Shown: positions 46,651-58,857, counted from the first letter of the stretch. The stretch: DNA of 64,000 nt from Portulaca oleracea (GCA_029582165.1 CM055884.1:13644537-13708536); one strand, 5' to 3'. Notes: generated by a model from the letters alone, not told the origin. Made by a program: numbers and translations.

Positions 46651-49138
46651 AAATACTATTCTATATCAGGGAAGGAAGCCCCGATCTCCTGGTCCATAAC
46701 CCTGCAAGTTGTTACGCCTGCACAACAGGTTATCCCCCGAAACCCGCTTAATGTTTCCACTTGAATTATTTAACAGTATTCAAACTCAACTCACGACGCT
46801 CAAGTCAACCATCCCAAGTTATCAAACCATTAACAAAACTTTGAATAAAAGACCATCCAATTTCTTAACTCAAATAAACCAAGATCACAATCGAAAACAA
46901 AAAGATTATCAAAACAGATGGTCGTATTTCCACAAAAGTCCCCTTTCGGGATGCAGTTCTCAAAATAGATTATAAAACATCAAACACATTTAAAGAGCAT
47001 CCCGGTGGAGATTAGAGCATAGACAATTACCTGAATACTTCACAAGATAGTAGTAACGAAAGGCACACTTGAGCTCACTAACGTCTCGCACTAACTCGGG
47101 CCTAGAATAAAAGTAGTTAACTAATCAAAACGCGTTCTAACGAGGTTAGTATTAACTACCAACTATCTAACCCATCCCCTAGGAACACTTAGGTTCCTAT
47201 CATTTATGATTCACACTTAACACATTCAAGGAATTATATAACAAGATCACAACAACTAATTCTTTTACCTAGACTAATTCAAGAATATAAATTTAGTGAA
47301 CAACCACAATTACTAATTTAAACGACATGTACTCCAACTCAATTTAATCATATAAAGCCAAACTTAAAACCTCAATCAAAATAAGTAAACTAAAATTTTG
47401 ACATCGAAACATCATAAGAATTTAACAACCTAGACAAGGTCAAATTACCACAAAAGAATATAGCTAAAATTAATTCGTTTTACGTAAAGAACACCGATAG
47501 TAGCGTATTAATAATATAAGAGTGTAATGTTCAAAACTTTAACTTGCAAACCTACCATTTTATAATAATTCAATCCAATCCTAAAACATGCATAAAATAT
47601 CATACACTAACATAGCATACCTTATGTGCATGTATTCTATTACTAACCTCATAATAATCATGCATGAAATATTAACGCTATCCTAAAACATGAATTTCTT
47701 AACCAATAAACAAGGAAAACCTTAAGAACATGTGATTAACTATAAAGAACATGTAAACATTTAACTTCAAATCAAGAATCCTAAACAACTAATTTCTTTA
47801 AACAAGATTTGATCAAGAATCAAGAATTAAAAGACAAGAACCGAATCCTTAGTAGCTTAACTAATCTAACTTATTTAATCAAGATTATACATGATATTAA
47901 ACAAGAAAGAACCCTAAGAAAAATGAAAGAACATAATATTTAACTCAATGAAACAAGAAACCTAACTAATTTTCAAGAATCAAGAAGGCTTAGGTTTTCA
48001 TGTACAAGAACCATAAAGAACTTAGTAACCTTAAACTACTAATCAAGAACCTAAGGTTTTAATAACAAGAAAGCACCCTAATTCATGTAACAAACTTTAC
48101 AAGATTAATTCCTAGGAAACAATAAAAGACTTAACGATTAAACGATTAAACATTCAAGAATTTAACCTAAGTAATAAATTTCCAAGTTCGTACATACAAT
48201 AATATTGTGGTCTAACGATTCATGTAAAGAATATAACGAATATTAAAGAATCACTTTCAACCCTAATAATCAACTATTACAACCTAAATCTAATTACAAT
48301 TTATAACATAAAATTACACATATTAATTACACAAATTACACATAACAAATAACAATCTACACATAATTACAACAAAGAACTAATTACAATTAATTTCCCT
48401 AATTACAAAATTACAGAAATTAATAACAATAATATTACAATCAGATTTTAATATTAAAAACAAGAAAAATAAAAGAAAAAGAAAAGAAAAGAAAGCGATT
48501 AGGGTTAGTATAGATTAGGGTTAGGGTTTTAGGGTTTCGCAGGGTTAGGGTAGCTTTTCATGAAGTCGTGAGTTACGACGAGCGGCGGTGGGTGGTCCGC
48601 GATGTCAACGGTGGCGGTTGGAGGCGATTCTGACGGCGACGCGTCGGACTTTAAGCGAGCGGCAAGCGGCGTGACGGGAAAAATCCCTTCGACTGGGTGT
48701 TCCGGCGATGTCGCGGGCGGCGATCGCGGTCGTCGGTCGTCGGGCGATGCGGCGGCGGTGGCGGTAGCTATGTCCGGTGGTGGCCTCGGTTGGGGTGCAG
48801 CGACTCGATCAGAGGGGAAGAGAGTGAGAAAGAGAAAGGGAGGAGAGGGGAAGGAGCACGGTGGTGGCTGCGATGATGACGAGGGTCGCACGGTGGTCGG
48901 GAGTCGACGGCGACGACCAAGGTGGCGGTTGGTGGTGGCGTCGCGGTGGCAGGAGGCGAGAAGGAGCGAGGAAAAGAGAAAAAGAAAGAGAGAGAGAGGG
49001 TCGGTTGCGGTGGTGGTTCCGGCGAGGCTGCGGTGGTGGGCGTGGTCGGTTGGTGGTGGGCGCACAGAGAGGGAGCAGGGTGAGAGAAGAGAGGGAGTTA
49101 GGGTTTTGGGAGATTAGGGTTTGGGTTTAGGAAGAGAG

Positions 49139-49149
49139 TTTATATATAT
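49139..49149 (-). promoter_or_regulatory. TATA box of the Ty3-type LTR
   Basis: The minus strand reads ATATATATAAACTCTCTTCC, followed by a CT-rich, CCCTAA-containing leader. A TATA box 25-35 bp before such a leader is the expected U3/R junction of an LTR. Confidence 0.55.
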
Positions 49150-49806
49150 CAAACCAATTAGGCCCAAACTAGCCCAATCTAATCCTAACCCAACCCATTT
49201 AAAACAAATAAATCAGATTTTCTAAAAGCCCAAATAATTCTAATAGTAGTAAAATAATACTAATACTAATAATCATATAATCACATAGCAAATAATATTC
49301 ACGTAATTAACCACATAATAATATTAACCAGCGGAAATTACTATTCTACCCTTGTTAGCCCCTCAACGGTCCTACGAGCTCAAGCGTTAGCATAAATAAA
49401 CACATATGAATAATAGTAAAACAAGAAGTCAAACCTAATTTACTAACGACGTCACGGTCAACATCTTGGGATTTTCGGGGTTTTACATCATTACCTTCTT
49501 AAAAGAAGTTTCGTCCTCGAAACTTAAACTTAAGCCTAACGGTTCGGTAAAGACTAACGGTTTCCGTCCCACCCAAAACTCGAGGTTTTACACATAAGTA
49601 TTGGTAACGAGCAAATATAATCAAATTATATCACAAACACAAGTATTGACTTGTGAATAGATTAACAATATCTACATGTAAGCCTCGTATATAATTCACC
49701 TTGATCATCCCCATTGTCAAGCATATAATAATATGTTATGTGTTCACATCTGCAATTTCAAATATGTTACTAGTTAAGGCTATTGTGAATTTATCGTCAT
49801 ATATTA

Positions 49807-50395
49807 AGGAAAATTGGATTCTAATAATCCCTACTTTCACACTACTAAAAATATGTGTATTACCAACCACTTTTTTCCAACCAATTTAAAATGATTGGAA
49901 AAATCAACTATTTTAGCAACCATTTAATATTCCAACTATTTTTCAAAAAATTTAGTGGAAAAAATGGTTGGAAATTCCAACCAATTTTGCCAAAATGGTT
50001 GGAAAATTTTCCTACCACCCTTTTTCCTACTATTTGAAAATGGTTGGAAAAATGGTTGGATTACTAACCATTTTTCCAACCAATTTCAATTAGTATGAAA
50101 AATGATGGTAGGAAAAATTTCCAACCAATTTTAGCAAAATTGGTTGGAATTTCCAACCATTTTTCTCACAAAGTTTTTTGAAAAATATTTGGAATATCAA
50201 GTGGTTGCTAACATGGTTGGTTTTTCCAACCATTTTAAATTGGTTGGAAAAAAGTGGTTGGTAATAGACAAATATTTAGTAGTGTCACCAATTGTATAGC
50301 AATACTCCTACTCCCTACTTTCATTTTGGAATCTCTGGCAGTAAAAAAAAAAAAAAAAAAACAATTGGATTCTTATGTGACACTACCGAGAGTAT
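49807..50395. mobile_element. MITE copy interrupted by a CACTA MITE
   Basis: GGAAAATTGGATTCTAATAATCCCTACTTTCA (49808-49839) is the same arm as at 50817 and as the 41.3-41.9 kb element. It continues after 50284 as CCAATTGTATAGCAAT. So an older repeat was split by the insertion at 49840-50284. Confidence 0.7.
49840..50284. mobile_element. CACTA (En/Spm) MITE
   Basis: Ends CACTACTAAAAATATG and AATATTTAGTAGTG are inverted. The arms extend about 54 bp (ACCAACCACTTTTTTCCAACC and its mirror). The flanking 3 bp duplication is TCA (49837-49839, 50285-50287). The 445 bp interior alternates GGTTGGAAAA and TTTTCCAACC, so the whole unit can fold back. No transposase. Confidence 0.9.
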
Positions 50396-50570
50396 ACCCT
50401 AAAAATCGTAAATTTTGAGTTGCATACTAGCATTTGATCCAAAACTTAGTATTCCCTCCAATCCATATTAATTGACACTTTGACTAAATGTTGATCGTTA
50501 ATTACTCATAAATTAATTTTAAGACAATTGAATCCTTATGCTCTTTATAGTTGTATAGAATAATAATACA

Positions 50571-50573
<3 letters not shown>

Positions 50574-50617
<44 letters not shown>

Positions 50618-50636
50618 TAAGCTATACTACTACTAC

Positions 50637-50675
<39 letters not shown>

Positions 50676-50730
50676 AGAGAGCTACGGATAAATGAAAATG
50701 AACTTGTATTTCAACATATATAGTTTACAA

Positions 50731-50770
<40 letters not shown>
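50574..50770. repeat. (TTA)n / (CTA)n / (AAT)n compound microsatellites
   Basis: TTA repeats occupy about 50574-50615 and 50636-50672 with a short CTACTACTA between. A TAA-type run occupies about 50731-50770. Simple sequence only. Confidence 0.95.
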
Positions 50771-50773
<3 letters not shown>

Positions 50774-50814
50774 GCTATCTAAATAAAATGATATTATGGG
50801 ACCATTAAAATTAT

Positions 50815-52260
50815 AGGAAAATTGGATTCTAATAATCTCTACTTTCACAAATTATATAGCAATGTCCTACTTTAATTTTGGATTCTGGTGGTCCAAAAAA
50901 ATAAAATTGGATTCTTGTGAAACACTACCGAGAGCATAGTTATTAAAATATCGATCATGATTTACGATCCTACGATTTTATGATCCAAAATCCTCGAAGC
51001 GATTCTACCATATACATTCCGATCCACGATCCTACGTGGGTTAATTCCGATAAAGTTAAGTAAGACTATGAGGTTATAATTTGTAAGAAATGTCAATTTA
51101 ATTTTTTTATTATTTTTATTTCATATTTTCAGTGGTTCTAGGACAAGTTTCAGCCTTAGTACATCCAATAAAAACATTAAAAAAATTGAAATTTACGTTT
51201 TTCATAAAATGGAACATCATAGTCTTGCTAGAAACTTTATAGTACATTTGCTTCATGGGTCATCCTTTGGAGTCAATAACCCATTTACGATGGGTTTGGT
51301 TGGTGAAAAATCCTATAAAAATGGTCAAATTTCCCATGTTGACTTAATTTCCCCATGTTTCGGTATATATTGACCTTCAAAAAAAATTTTATGGGGGCAT
51401 ACCATTTTCCACATTTTCTTAGGGAAACTTTCCCTTAGGGGGCTAAGAGAAATTTTTCTCGAAGAAATTTTCTCATGGAAAAGTTCCCATAAAAAAATTT
51501 TCTCAGAAAAAATTTCCCTGACATTCTTACCAGATGCTCCCTTAATTGTTTTATGTTAGTAGCTGCTTAAGTAGTTGCAATAAACTCCGCTACAAACTCC
51601 TCAAGCGATTCTACCATATACATTCCGATCCACGATGAAATTCTCAATTTACATTCTAGATTCAAGTTGTTGCAACTTAACTTTCAATTTTTATTAGTAT
51701 CGCTTGGTGCATTGGAGGAATGGGAAAGTCGGCAAATTGAATACTTGCAGAAAAGTTGAAGCTTCTCTGCAGGTTTATGAAGGAGAGAGAGTTCTTACAC
51801 TCTTTTCAAGTCATAATTTGGCTCACCAATCAATCCAGTCAGAAAAGCACAAAGGAAAGAAGGGAAGACAAACAGAACTTTGATGAGTATGTACAAGCTA
51901 AGATGGCGGCACTTGCAGGTATTGCATGTAAGGTCACCAGAAGGAATATCACAATCAGAGGAAATTTTGCCGTTAGATGAAGCACAAATGCCAAGGACTT
52001 GCGGAGTGATACATTAAGCCTTTCTCGATTAATGTAGCGATTTACTGGGTTGTGGTTACGGTCTGCCCTTCATTTATTTGTCTTGGTTTTTGTTGATTTG
52101 AGTTTTTAGTCCAGTTTATGGATTTTATGTTTTTGATTTCAATTTTGTTGATATGAGACCAATTAGTTTTAGTAGCGTGCATTCCCGCCATCTGTTTTGG
52201 TTGTTAATTTTAATATGGTTGATCGATTTTCTAGACTAAACACGCCCAACACACACATAC
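50815..52260. other. Repeat mosaic without a supported gene
   Basis: 50815-50935 is another arm of the GGAAAATTGGATTCTAATAAT MITE family. 50938-51035 is a partial GATC-rich hAT-like copy. A >30 bp block GCGATTCTACCATATACATT..CCACGAT is repeated at about 50998 and 51604. An ORF at 51756-51980 (+) contains QNFDEYVQAKMAALAG but I recognise no family. Confidence 0.45.
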
Positions 52261-52269
52261 ACAAGTAAA

Positions 52270-55050
52270 AACATATACCTGCTCTTCTTCGACATCCACT
52301 TGATCTTCAAGAATGTGAATGACTTCATTGAACAACGCATTGTTATGAAAATCATTCGAATCATTCGTCTCATTTGAATCGAACCAATTTAAATCCTATA
52401 CAACATTCAAATGAATCACAATAGTAAGAATTTTAGGGTTTTGTTAATTGATATCAATACAGAGAGGGACACAAAGACTTTGGAATCGTACCATTGGATG
52501 TTCATTTCGTTTCTTTGGATTCAAAGACGTATCAGTTGAATTTCTCTTAACATTACTTTGCTGGGTCCCATGCTGAGATAATTCAGTACCTTTCATTGTG
52601 CCATCTTTTTCTAACTTGTGATAATTTCTAGCTTGTTGCCAATTTATCAGTGGCTTGCTTCACATTTGTATCGTGCTGCGATGGCTTCACAGTTTTACCT
52701 TTTTTGTGTGTGGATTGTGTTTGTACCTTATTGCTAAGTTGCGTTTGTATCTTTTGCATACGACACTGTTTTTTCCCATCACTAAAAGAAAGAGGACTTT
52801 CTCTAAGTGTAACTAATCCATTACGAAAGTAAGGTTTGTTTAAACACAAATTAGTTAAAGTTTCAGGTATCTTTATTCCACAGCTGGGGTTTTTGGACTA
52901 TATTCAACATTGAGATCAAATTTTCTCACACCCTTACTGGATTGCCCAAAATTTTGGTTAGAGGCTTCCACAAATGGTGAATTGCAAGGTAGTTTCGATG
53001 CTTTTTCAAATGTATCATTATGAGTTTTAAGGGGAGTATCAAAATTATCTTCCATATGATCCTTTTTAGTATGTTGATTGAAATAATCCACTGATATTGA
53101 ATGCAAAGTGGACACCATATTTTTAACAAAAAATTGCTCAGAGGTGCCATACATTTTCTAAAACTGACTATTTGGGGACCACATTATTTTTTTTTTACTC
53201 TTTGGGGACCAGATTGTTGTCAAAATTTGCTGGTTGGGTCTTTTCCGGCCAAAACAACCGGAATTAATAAAAAGTCGAAAATACCCCTTGACTATTGATT
53301 GAAAAGTCTAATTTGTCCCTTTTATATCTCGTCAATCGGCGTTGCTCTGTTTTCTGTCCCTCCTCCACACCAACTCCCTCTTCTTCATCTTCTCCCTCCA
53401 AAATGCAACGTGGTCGGCTTCTTCTTCCTCCACACCCAACACCATCGCCGGATTCCTCAATCTCCGCCGCGGCGCCACCCGCCACCGCCACCTACACCGC
53501 CGTTTCCTCCCTCTCGTTTCTCTCCTCTTACTCTTCCTCTTCTTCTTCTTCTTCTTCTTCTCCTTTCTCTCTCCTCCTCTCCCCGACCACCCCTCCTTTC
53601 CCTGTCGCTCCACGGTAAAACCTCACTTTCTATCTCAACTTTTATTTGATTATGTTGCAGCAATGCCTCCAAAGATTTTCAGTAATTCCTCTTTCTCTTT
53701 TTCTCCATCTATTTTAGTTCTCCTTATCCATCATACAGAAAAGTGAAAAAAATTTGATGAATGAAGTTGATAGAAATCCTGGGTCCAATCCAACCCAGCT
53801 ACAACTCAATGTTTCCATTTTAACATTTAAGTTCATTTTATCACTGGAATACATTTTCATCTCTTTGTTTCTAGTTTTTCTGGGTTCTTAATATCAAAGA
53901 TTTCTGCATCTATCGCCTTGATTTCTACTAGTGGATGATTAAATCCATTTACACTTTCATTTCAACACCCTCACCAAATTCCTCACCAATTCAACCCAAA
54001 CTCTTTTAAACTGATGAATCCATAACAAATTTTTAAATTGATAATTAAGAATCTGATTTTAGGGATTTTAGGGTTCACCTTGAACAGGAGAGAGGAAGAG
54101 TGCCGTGCATAAACAATGGTGAGGAAGGTGGCGGACGACGGTCGCCTTGGTGGCGATGGCTGCGGTGTCGTTGGTTGCGAAAGAGGCGAGGATAAAAAAA
54201 GGGGGAGCTTGTGGGTGATGTAGCAGAAGGAGATAAAGAGGGAACAAAAACAGAGTGGTGAAAGTGCCGGTAGCGGCGTCGCGGTGGTCTTCTGTGGCAG
54301 CCGGTGGCGGCAATTGTTGGCGCGCCAAGCGATCAACGGGAGGCAAGGGCACACCCACGGGAAGGAGAAGCAGAGGGATGGGGTTTGAGAGAAAAAGAAA
54401 GGGAAGAGAGAGAAAAACAAATTGGAGCCAAATAGGGGTATTCTTGTCAATCCATGTATCTAAATTCATTTTATGTTGACTCCGGCTGAATTCACCGGAT
54501 TTTCATAACTTTTGGCCGGAAAAGACCCAACCAGCAAATTTTGACAACAATCTGGTCCCCAAAGAGTAAAAAAAAATAATGTGGTCCCCAAATAATCAGT
54601 TTTAGAGAATGTATGGCACCTCTGAGCATTTTTTTGTATTTTTAATACTACCAATTTCAGTGAATATGCATGGTGTCCTTAAAAGTGTTAAGTTTAGTAT
54701 ATAATTTCTCAAAGTCTTTAGTACAACGACATGGATGGTTGCAATTTTTGGCAAAGGCATTCTCATCAATCTACAAGAAAAAAAAATACAAATTATCCAA
54801 AAACTCGTTTTATAAGTAATTTGGTGATGAAAGGCAGAATAAATATAAAATATTGATAAAAAAAACATGCATAGGATAATCATAATACTTGTATAGTTGT
54901 ATTGTAGTTTCAAAATTAATAAATAATGCAAACGAAATTTGTAATAAATGAATAATGTTACAATTTTAGATCAAAGTAATATGGACTTACTTGGTTAACC
55001 TTCGTGGGGTCATCATGACTATCAGAATTTTTAATTGAGGATTCCATAGT
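52270..55050 (-). pseudogene. Unidentified gene remnant, split by a MULE
   Basis: Exon-like pieces with donors or acceptors lie in order on minus: about 55046-54990 (MESSIKNSDSHDD, then GTAAGT); 54774-54650 after TTGTAG (DENAFAKNCNHPCRCTKDFE); after the MULE 53117-52873 (MVSTLHSISVDYFNQHT..FDLNVEYSPKTPAVE); about 52625-52490 (YHKLEKDGTMKGTELSQHG, then GTACGA); about 52398-52277 (DLNWFDSNETNDSNDF..VEEEQ, then GTATATG). The second piece meets TGA just before the insertion in its own frame, so the model is broken or mis-spliced. The protein is hydrophilic, Asn/Ser/Asp-rich, with one CxxxxxCxC cluster. I do not recognise the family; it may itself come from a transposon. Confidence 0.4.
53127..54636. 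mobile_element. Pack-MULE-like element
   Basis: Inverted arms of about 130 bp start CAAAAAATTGCTCAGAGGTG and mirrored CAAAAAAATGCTCAGAGGTG, and contain GGGGACCAGATTGTTGTC on both sides. The perfect 9 bp duplication TATTTTTAA (53118-53126, 54637-54645) is the MULE signature. The interior has two CT/GA-rich blocks (about 53340-53620 and 54090-54400) that look like captured gene leaders with Pro/Ser- or Arg-rich open frames. No transposase. It interrupts the minus-strand gene remnant. Confidence 0.85.
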
Positions 55051-56345
55051 AAAAGAATTGATGGAATTAAATTTTACATTAAATTAGTTAAACACTAGTA
55101 TTTATAGAGAAAGTTTTATAAAATCATATGAAAAGATATGAAGCACAATTTTTTCCATTTTATAAGATATTGTGTTTTTAAAAAGGTAAGAAAAAAATAT
55201 TACAATTGTTGGGTGGGATTGCCATAATTTGTTGAAGAATAAGATATTAGAATTTTTAAAAATAAAGTGAGAATAAAAACCTACCATTATATTAACTCCA
55301 AAAAAGGTGATAATCATTGTTGGGTGACAAAAAATTTAATATACAAATCAAAACTAAGGGGCATAAGATAAGAAGGATCGTCTAACTTCATGCTTCAAAT
55401 GGACAGTGTTAGAGTTTAAGCAGCCACTAGACTAATAGAAATATTTTGAAATAACTGTAACAATAAATATAATTGAAAGATATACATAACGAATATTAAA
55501 AAAAAACACTCATCTTCAACCTTTGGAAACCCTAATATGAGCAATTGCGCCGCCTCCAATGCCAGCAACAATGGTGGTCGGCGAAAATGGAAGGTCAAGT
55601 TGCACCTTCAATGGTGGTCCTCGAAATAAAAGATCATATTGTTATCTTCTTCTTTCTCCTTCCTATTCTATATCCACAACAATGGTGGTCCAATAATCCC
55701 ACGAAAATGGAGGGTCAGATTGTTATTTTCTTTTTCCTCCATCCTCTTCAATATCACCATTAATGGTGGTTTAACCATCTTGACATTTTTCTTATGAAAG
55801 TGGTGTTCGGAAAAGTCTTACCACCGGACGGTCGCCGGCATCGGCACCGGCACCAACACAGTTGCCGGAATTAATGGAGTCTAGGGACTACATTTTTTTT
55901 GGGGGGGGGGAATGGGGTTAGTGAAGCTCATGAAACAAATAATGGATGAAGTTTACTAGAAACAAACAATGGATGGAAAACAAACAAACATGGGGAAATA
56001 TTTAATTTCTTAATATTTGATTATAAATTTGTAATTAAAAAAATATACTTTATAATTTTATATTAAGTAAAAAATGAACGGTTAAGATTAAACTTGACAA
56101 ATGTACGGATGAGATTGATTTGAATTATGGTGGTTGTCATGATTGACAATCACTATAAGTGTATGTATCCCTTCAAAAATTAGTATTGAGATTATAAAGC
56201 AAAATATAATATGTGAAAAGAATAGATAAATTGACAAATATTATGAGATAGAGGTAGCTAGTAATAAATTGACAAATCAAAATGGTAAGCATTAATGTTA
56301 CGCGATGTTTATTAATTATCTTTAAATTATTACACTTAAATTATA
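55051..56345. other. Gene-free stretch with tandem GGTGGTC words
   Basis: About 55560-55780 repeats CAATGGTGGTCC/GAAAATGGAGGGTCA several times, a degenerate ~70 bp tandem repeat. The rest is AT-rich and without domain-bearing ORFs. Confidence 0.4.
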
Positions 56346-56568
56346 GTCCCTCCGTTTTTTTATCTGTCATTTATGCTTTTCAAGATTAATGTTTAATCAA
56401 TATTTTCTCATATAAAATTTGTATAAAATATAATATTATACTTTTCTAATAGTATTTTTTATTGCGAATCTAACGACTTGATGAATCATTATATAAATTA
56501 AGATATTAACGGCCAAAGTTTTTGATATAATTTCCTAAGTGACACATAATAAAAAAAAAAGGAGGGAG
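56346..56568. mobile_element. Stowaway-like MITE, family also at 62.2 and 62.9 kb
   Basis: Ends GTCCCTCCGTTTTTTTAT and AAAAAAAAAGGAGGGAG are inverted and flanked by TA (56344-56345, 56569-56570). The interior (ATCAATATTTTCTCATATAAAATTT, TAGTATTTTTTATTGCGAATCTAA) recurs at about 62210-62402 and 62850-63043. Confidence 0.8.
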
Positions 56569-56570
56569 TA

Positions 56571-57384
56571 TGATAATAAGTTGAACTTATGAAAGTTTAA
56601 ATTGTTATAAAAGTATAATTCATTATTTATTGATGAAATAAAATTATTATTTAAAATCGTGAAAGATATAAATTGTAAACAATTTAAAATATTTGTTAAG
56701 CATCTTCATTTAAGACACCTATCATTATCCGTAAATAGAGAGACATTTTTCTTTAAAGCATGTCATACATTCAGTTAAATAACTTCGAGTCCATTACATA
56801 AATATAAAAATTTTATCTGGTAAACTTCAACTTTTGTCGATTTCAAAATATCAACCGTATTAGAAATTATTTGAAGTGATAGGTTAATTTTCATAACAGT
56901 TTCATCATTTCTTGTACAACAGTTAAGTCATTATTTCACAAAACTCTCATTGTTTCTCAGACTTCACTTGTTCGATCTCGTACAAGAATTTTGATTTCAA
57001 TCCTAAATTTCTGGTATATTATTGTCATTATTGTGAGTCAACGGCCTAACACCAATACAGAAATAGATGGAGATGGAATAATTTTAGAGGCAACCGATAA
57101 GTTTGTGTGCAAAGGATAGCTGTCAAATCACTCTTAATAAACATGTCAGATCTAACCCTATAAATTTCACATGCATGAAAATTACTTAACCATCTTTATT
57201 TTCACAAATTTAAATCTTAATGAAAAGTTGGAGAGAAGAGATAATAATCAATAGGAACTTGGACTTGGCGCAGATGAGCCTTCGCACTTGCAAAACTGGA
57301 ACACCATGTGCTCTATGACCTGCCACCTTTGTAGTAATATTTTAACGTTGACCATAAAAGTTAACAATCTTTTTTAACTTTAAT
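56571..57384. other. AT-rich spacer, nothing recognised
   Basis: No ORF with domain content and no clear inverted or direct repeat. Confidence 0.4.
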
Positions 57385-57416
57385 GTGAGTACTTGCTGGT
57401 TTTTTTTTTTTTTTCC

Positions 57417-57549
57417 TCCGGACTACTGCTACCATCCCACTTGGAAATTGAGGAGAAAGACGACTGAAGTTGGAAGACCTCAAAATCAAAATCTCAGCGA
57501 CAGAGCAGCCTTTGCCAAGGGAAAAAGCCAGCAGGACAGGATCCTTCAG
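57417..57549 (+). other. Isolated exon-like segment of unknown origin
   Basis: After a T17 tract an open frame reads WKLRRKTTEVGRPQNQ..DRAAFAKGKSQQDRILQ and ends exactly at a donor (TTCAG|GTAACT, 57549/57550). Base composition is more balanced than its neighbours. It may be a first exon whose partners are absent or unrecognised, or a captured gene piece. Family not recognised. Confidence 0.3.
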
Positions 57550-57960
57550 GTAACTAGCTTGTATGACTCCTTCATCATGTTTTTCTTTTCTCTATTTATT
57601 TTTGGGTTATTTTAATAATTATATTATTGTCTCCACTAGTAAGTAGTTACATTTGTCGGAGTAAGACTGACTATATGTGAATCTCCCTGCTACTTGTAAA
57701 GGTGGAATGATAGTGGAAGGAGCTAGTTGTTGCTGTCCTTCTTCTTGTTATATGGCAATCGGTCTCTCATTCAACTAAAAATGTCTTTGAAATATGAATG
57801 AAGATGTTCCATTGTTAGGTTTCGTTCTTTGTTGCATGGAACTATTAAGTAAAGAATTAATGAGTTGTGTAAATTTTGACAAGTTGAGGGGTTTTTTTTT
57901 TTTAATAATGATGAGTAACTTTGAGTTTGGTTGGATAAATTTCAATTAGGCATGTAAAAG

Positions 57961-58857
57961 GAGTGTTTGGATAAAAATGCCCCTCAGCTTTCCGGTTTAG
58001 GTAAAAATGTCACTGAACATTAAAAATTGTCAAAATTACCATTGAAGTTTCTATTTTGATAAAAAATGTCCCTCAAAAATTTTTTAACTAGTAACAGCCG
58101 ATTAACTTTTATTGAAAAACTTTTGAATAAATTTAAAAAAAGAAACAGAAAAAAAAAGGAAACGGGAATTCCATTACCATTCATTGCTTCACTCCATTCT
58201 CAACTCTCTCAACTTCACCTTTCTTCTTCCTCCAACCTGCTGAAACAAAAGACCCAAATCCAACACCAGACTCTAAACCCTAAAACTGAAAACCCGAGAA
58301 GTCATGTTTGGGATTAAAAACCCTAGCTTCAAATTCTGCAAGCAACACAAGGGAGTTTTCCAAGCAAATGGAAAGAATTCCAACTATCAAAATCCAAGAT
58401 TTTGGTGACCCAATTGATGAACTAGAATGGAGAGAAGAAGAAGGTTAACTGGGTGTTGGATTGAAGAGAAAGAATTGGTGTTGTTTGATACTCCTGTAAT
58501 GTAGAAGGAATGAAAGTTGGTTGAACAAATATTGCTGGAGAAAATTGTTGTGCAAATTGATGGGCATTTTTTGACAATTTTTACTTGAGAAGATTGCTGG
58601 AGAGACTTCAAAAATTGTCAAAACACAAGGGGGCACCGCTGAAGAAGATTGATGGAGAAGCTTCATTTTTTTTCTTTTTTTTTGGAAAATTATGGCAACC
58701 TGAAGCTTGAAGAAACTTGTTATAGCAGATTAATTTTTCTTTGAGGGGTATTTTTTATCAAAATGGAAATTTCAGTGGCAATTTTGATAATTTTTAAAGT
58801 TTAATGGTATTTTTGCCTAAACCGGAAAGTTGAAGTGCATTTTTATCTAAGCACCCC
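57961..58857. mobile_element. MULE with 9 bp duplication, gene-leader-like interior
   Basis: Inverted arms of about 120 bp share TTTCCGGTTTAGG and ATTTTGATAAAAAATR. Flanking duplication ATGTAAAAG (57952-57960, 58858-58866) is perfect. The interior (58170-58400) has a CT-rich stretch, CTAAACCCTAAAAC and a short ATG frame (MFGIKNPSFKFCKQH), resembling a captured 5' leader and first exon. No transposase. Confidence 0.85.

Larger units (their letters stand above)
45944..49487 (-). mobile_element. 3' LTR (3.5 kb) of a Ty3-type retrotransposon
   Basis: On the minus strand the LTR starts TGTAAAACCCCG (49487) and ends GGGGTGTTACA (45944). Just upstream on that strand is TTTCGAGGACGAAACTTCTTTTAAGAAGG, the conserved end of the pol region plus polypurine-like tract seen before 3' LTRs of Tekay/Del-like Ty3 elements (family knowledge). 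About 300 bp or less of interior remains (49488-49800); no gag, protease, RT or integrase is visible. The LTR contains its own promoter-like segment, a GC-rich leader and a tandem-repeat block (separate entries). ORFs in the GC-rich part (48529-49130, both strands) are composition artefacts. Confidence 0.8.

Noticed and set aside
48529..49117. Long ORFs on both strands in GC-rich DNA
   Set aside because: Low-complexity Pro/Ser/Thr or Gly/Arg frames inside the LTR leader; open because of composition, with no domain.
53295..53746. Overlapping Ser/Pro-rich ORFs in three frames
   Set aside because: All are open together in a CT-rich block of the MULE, so none is specifically coding.
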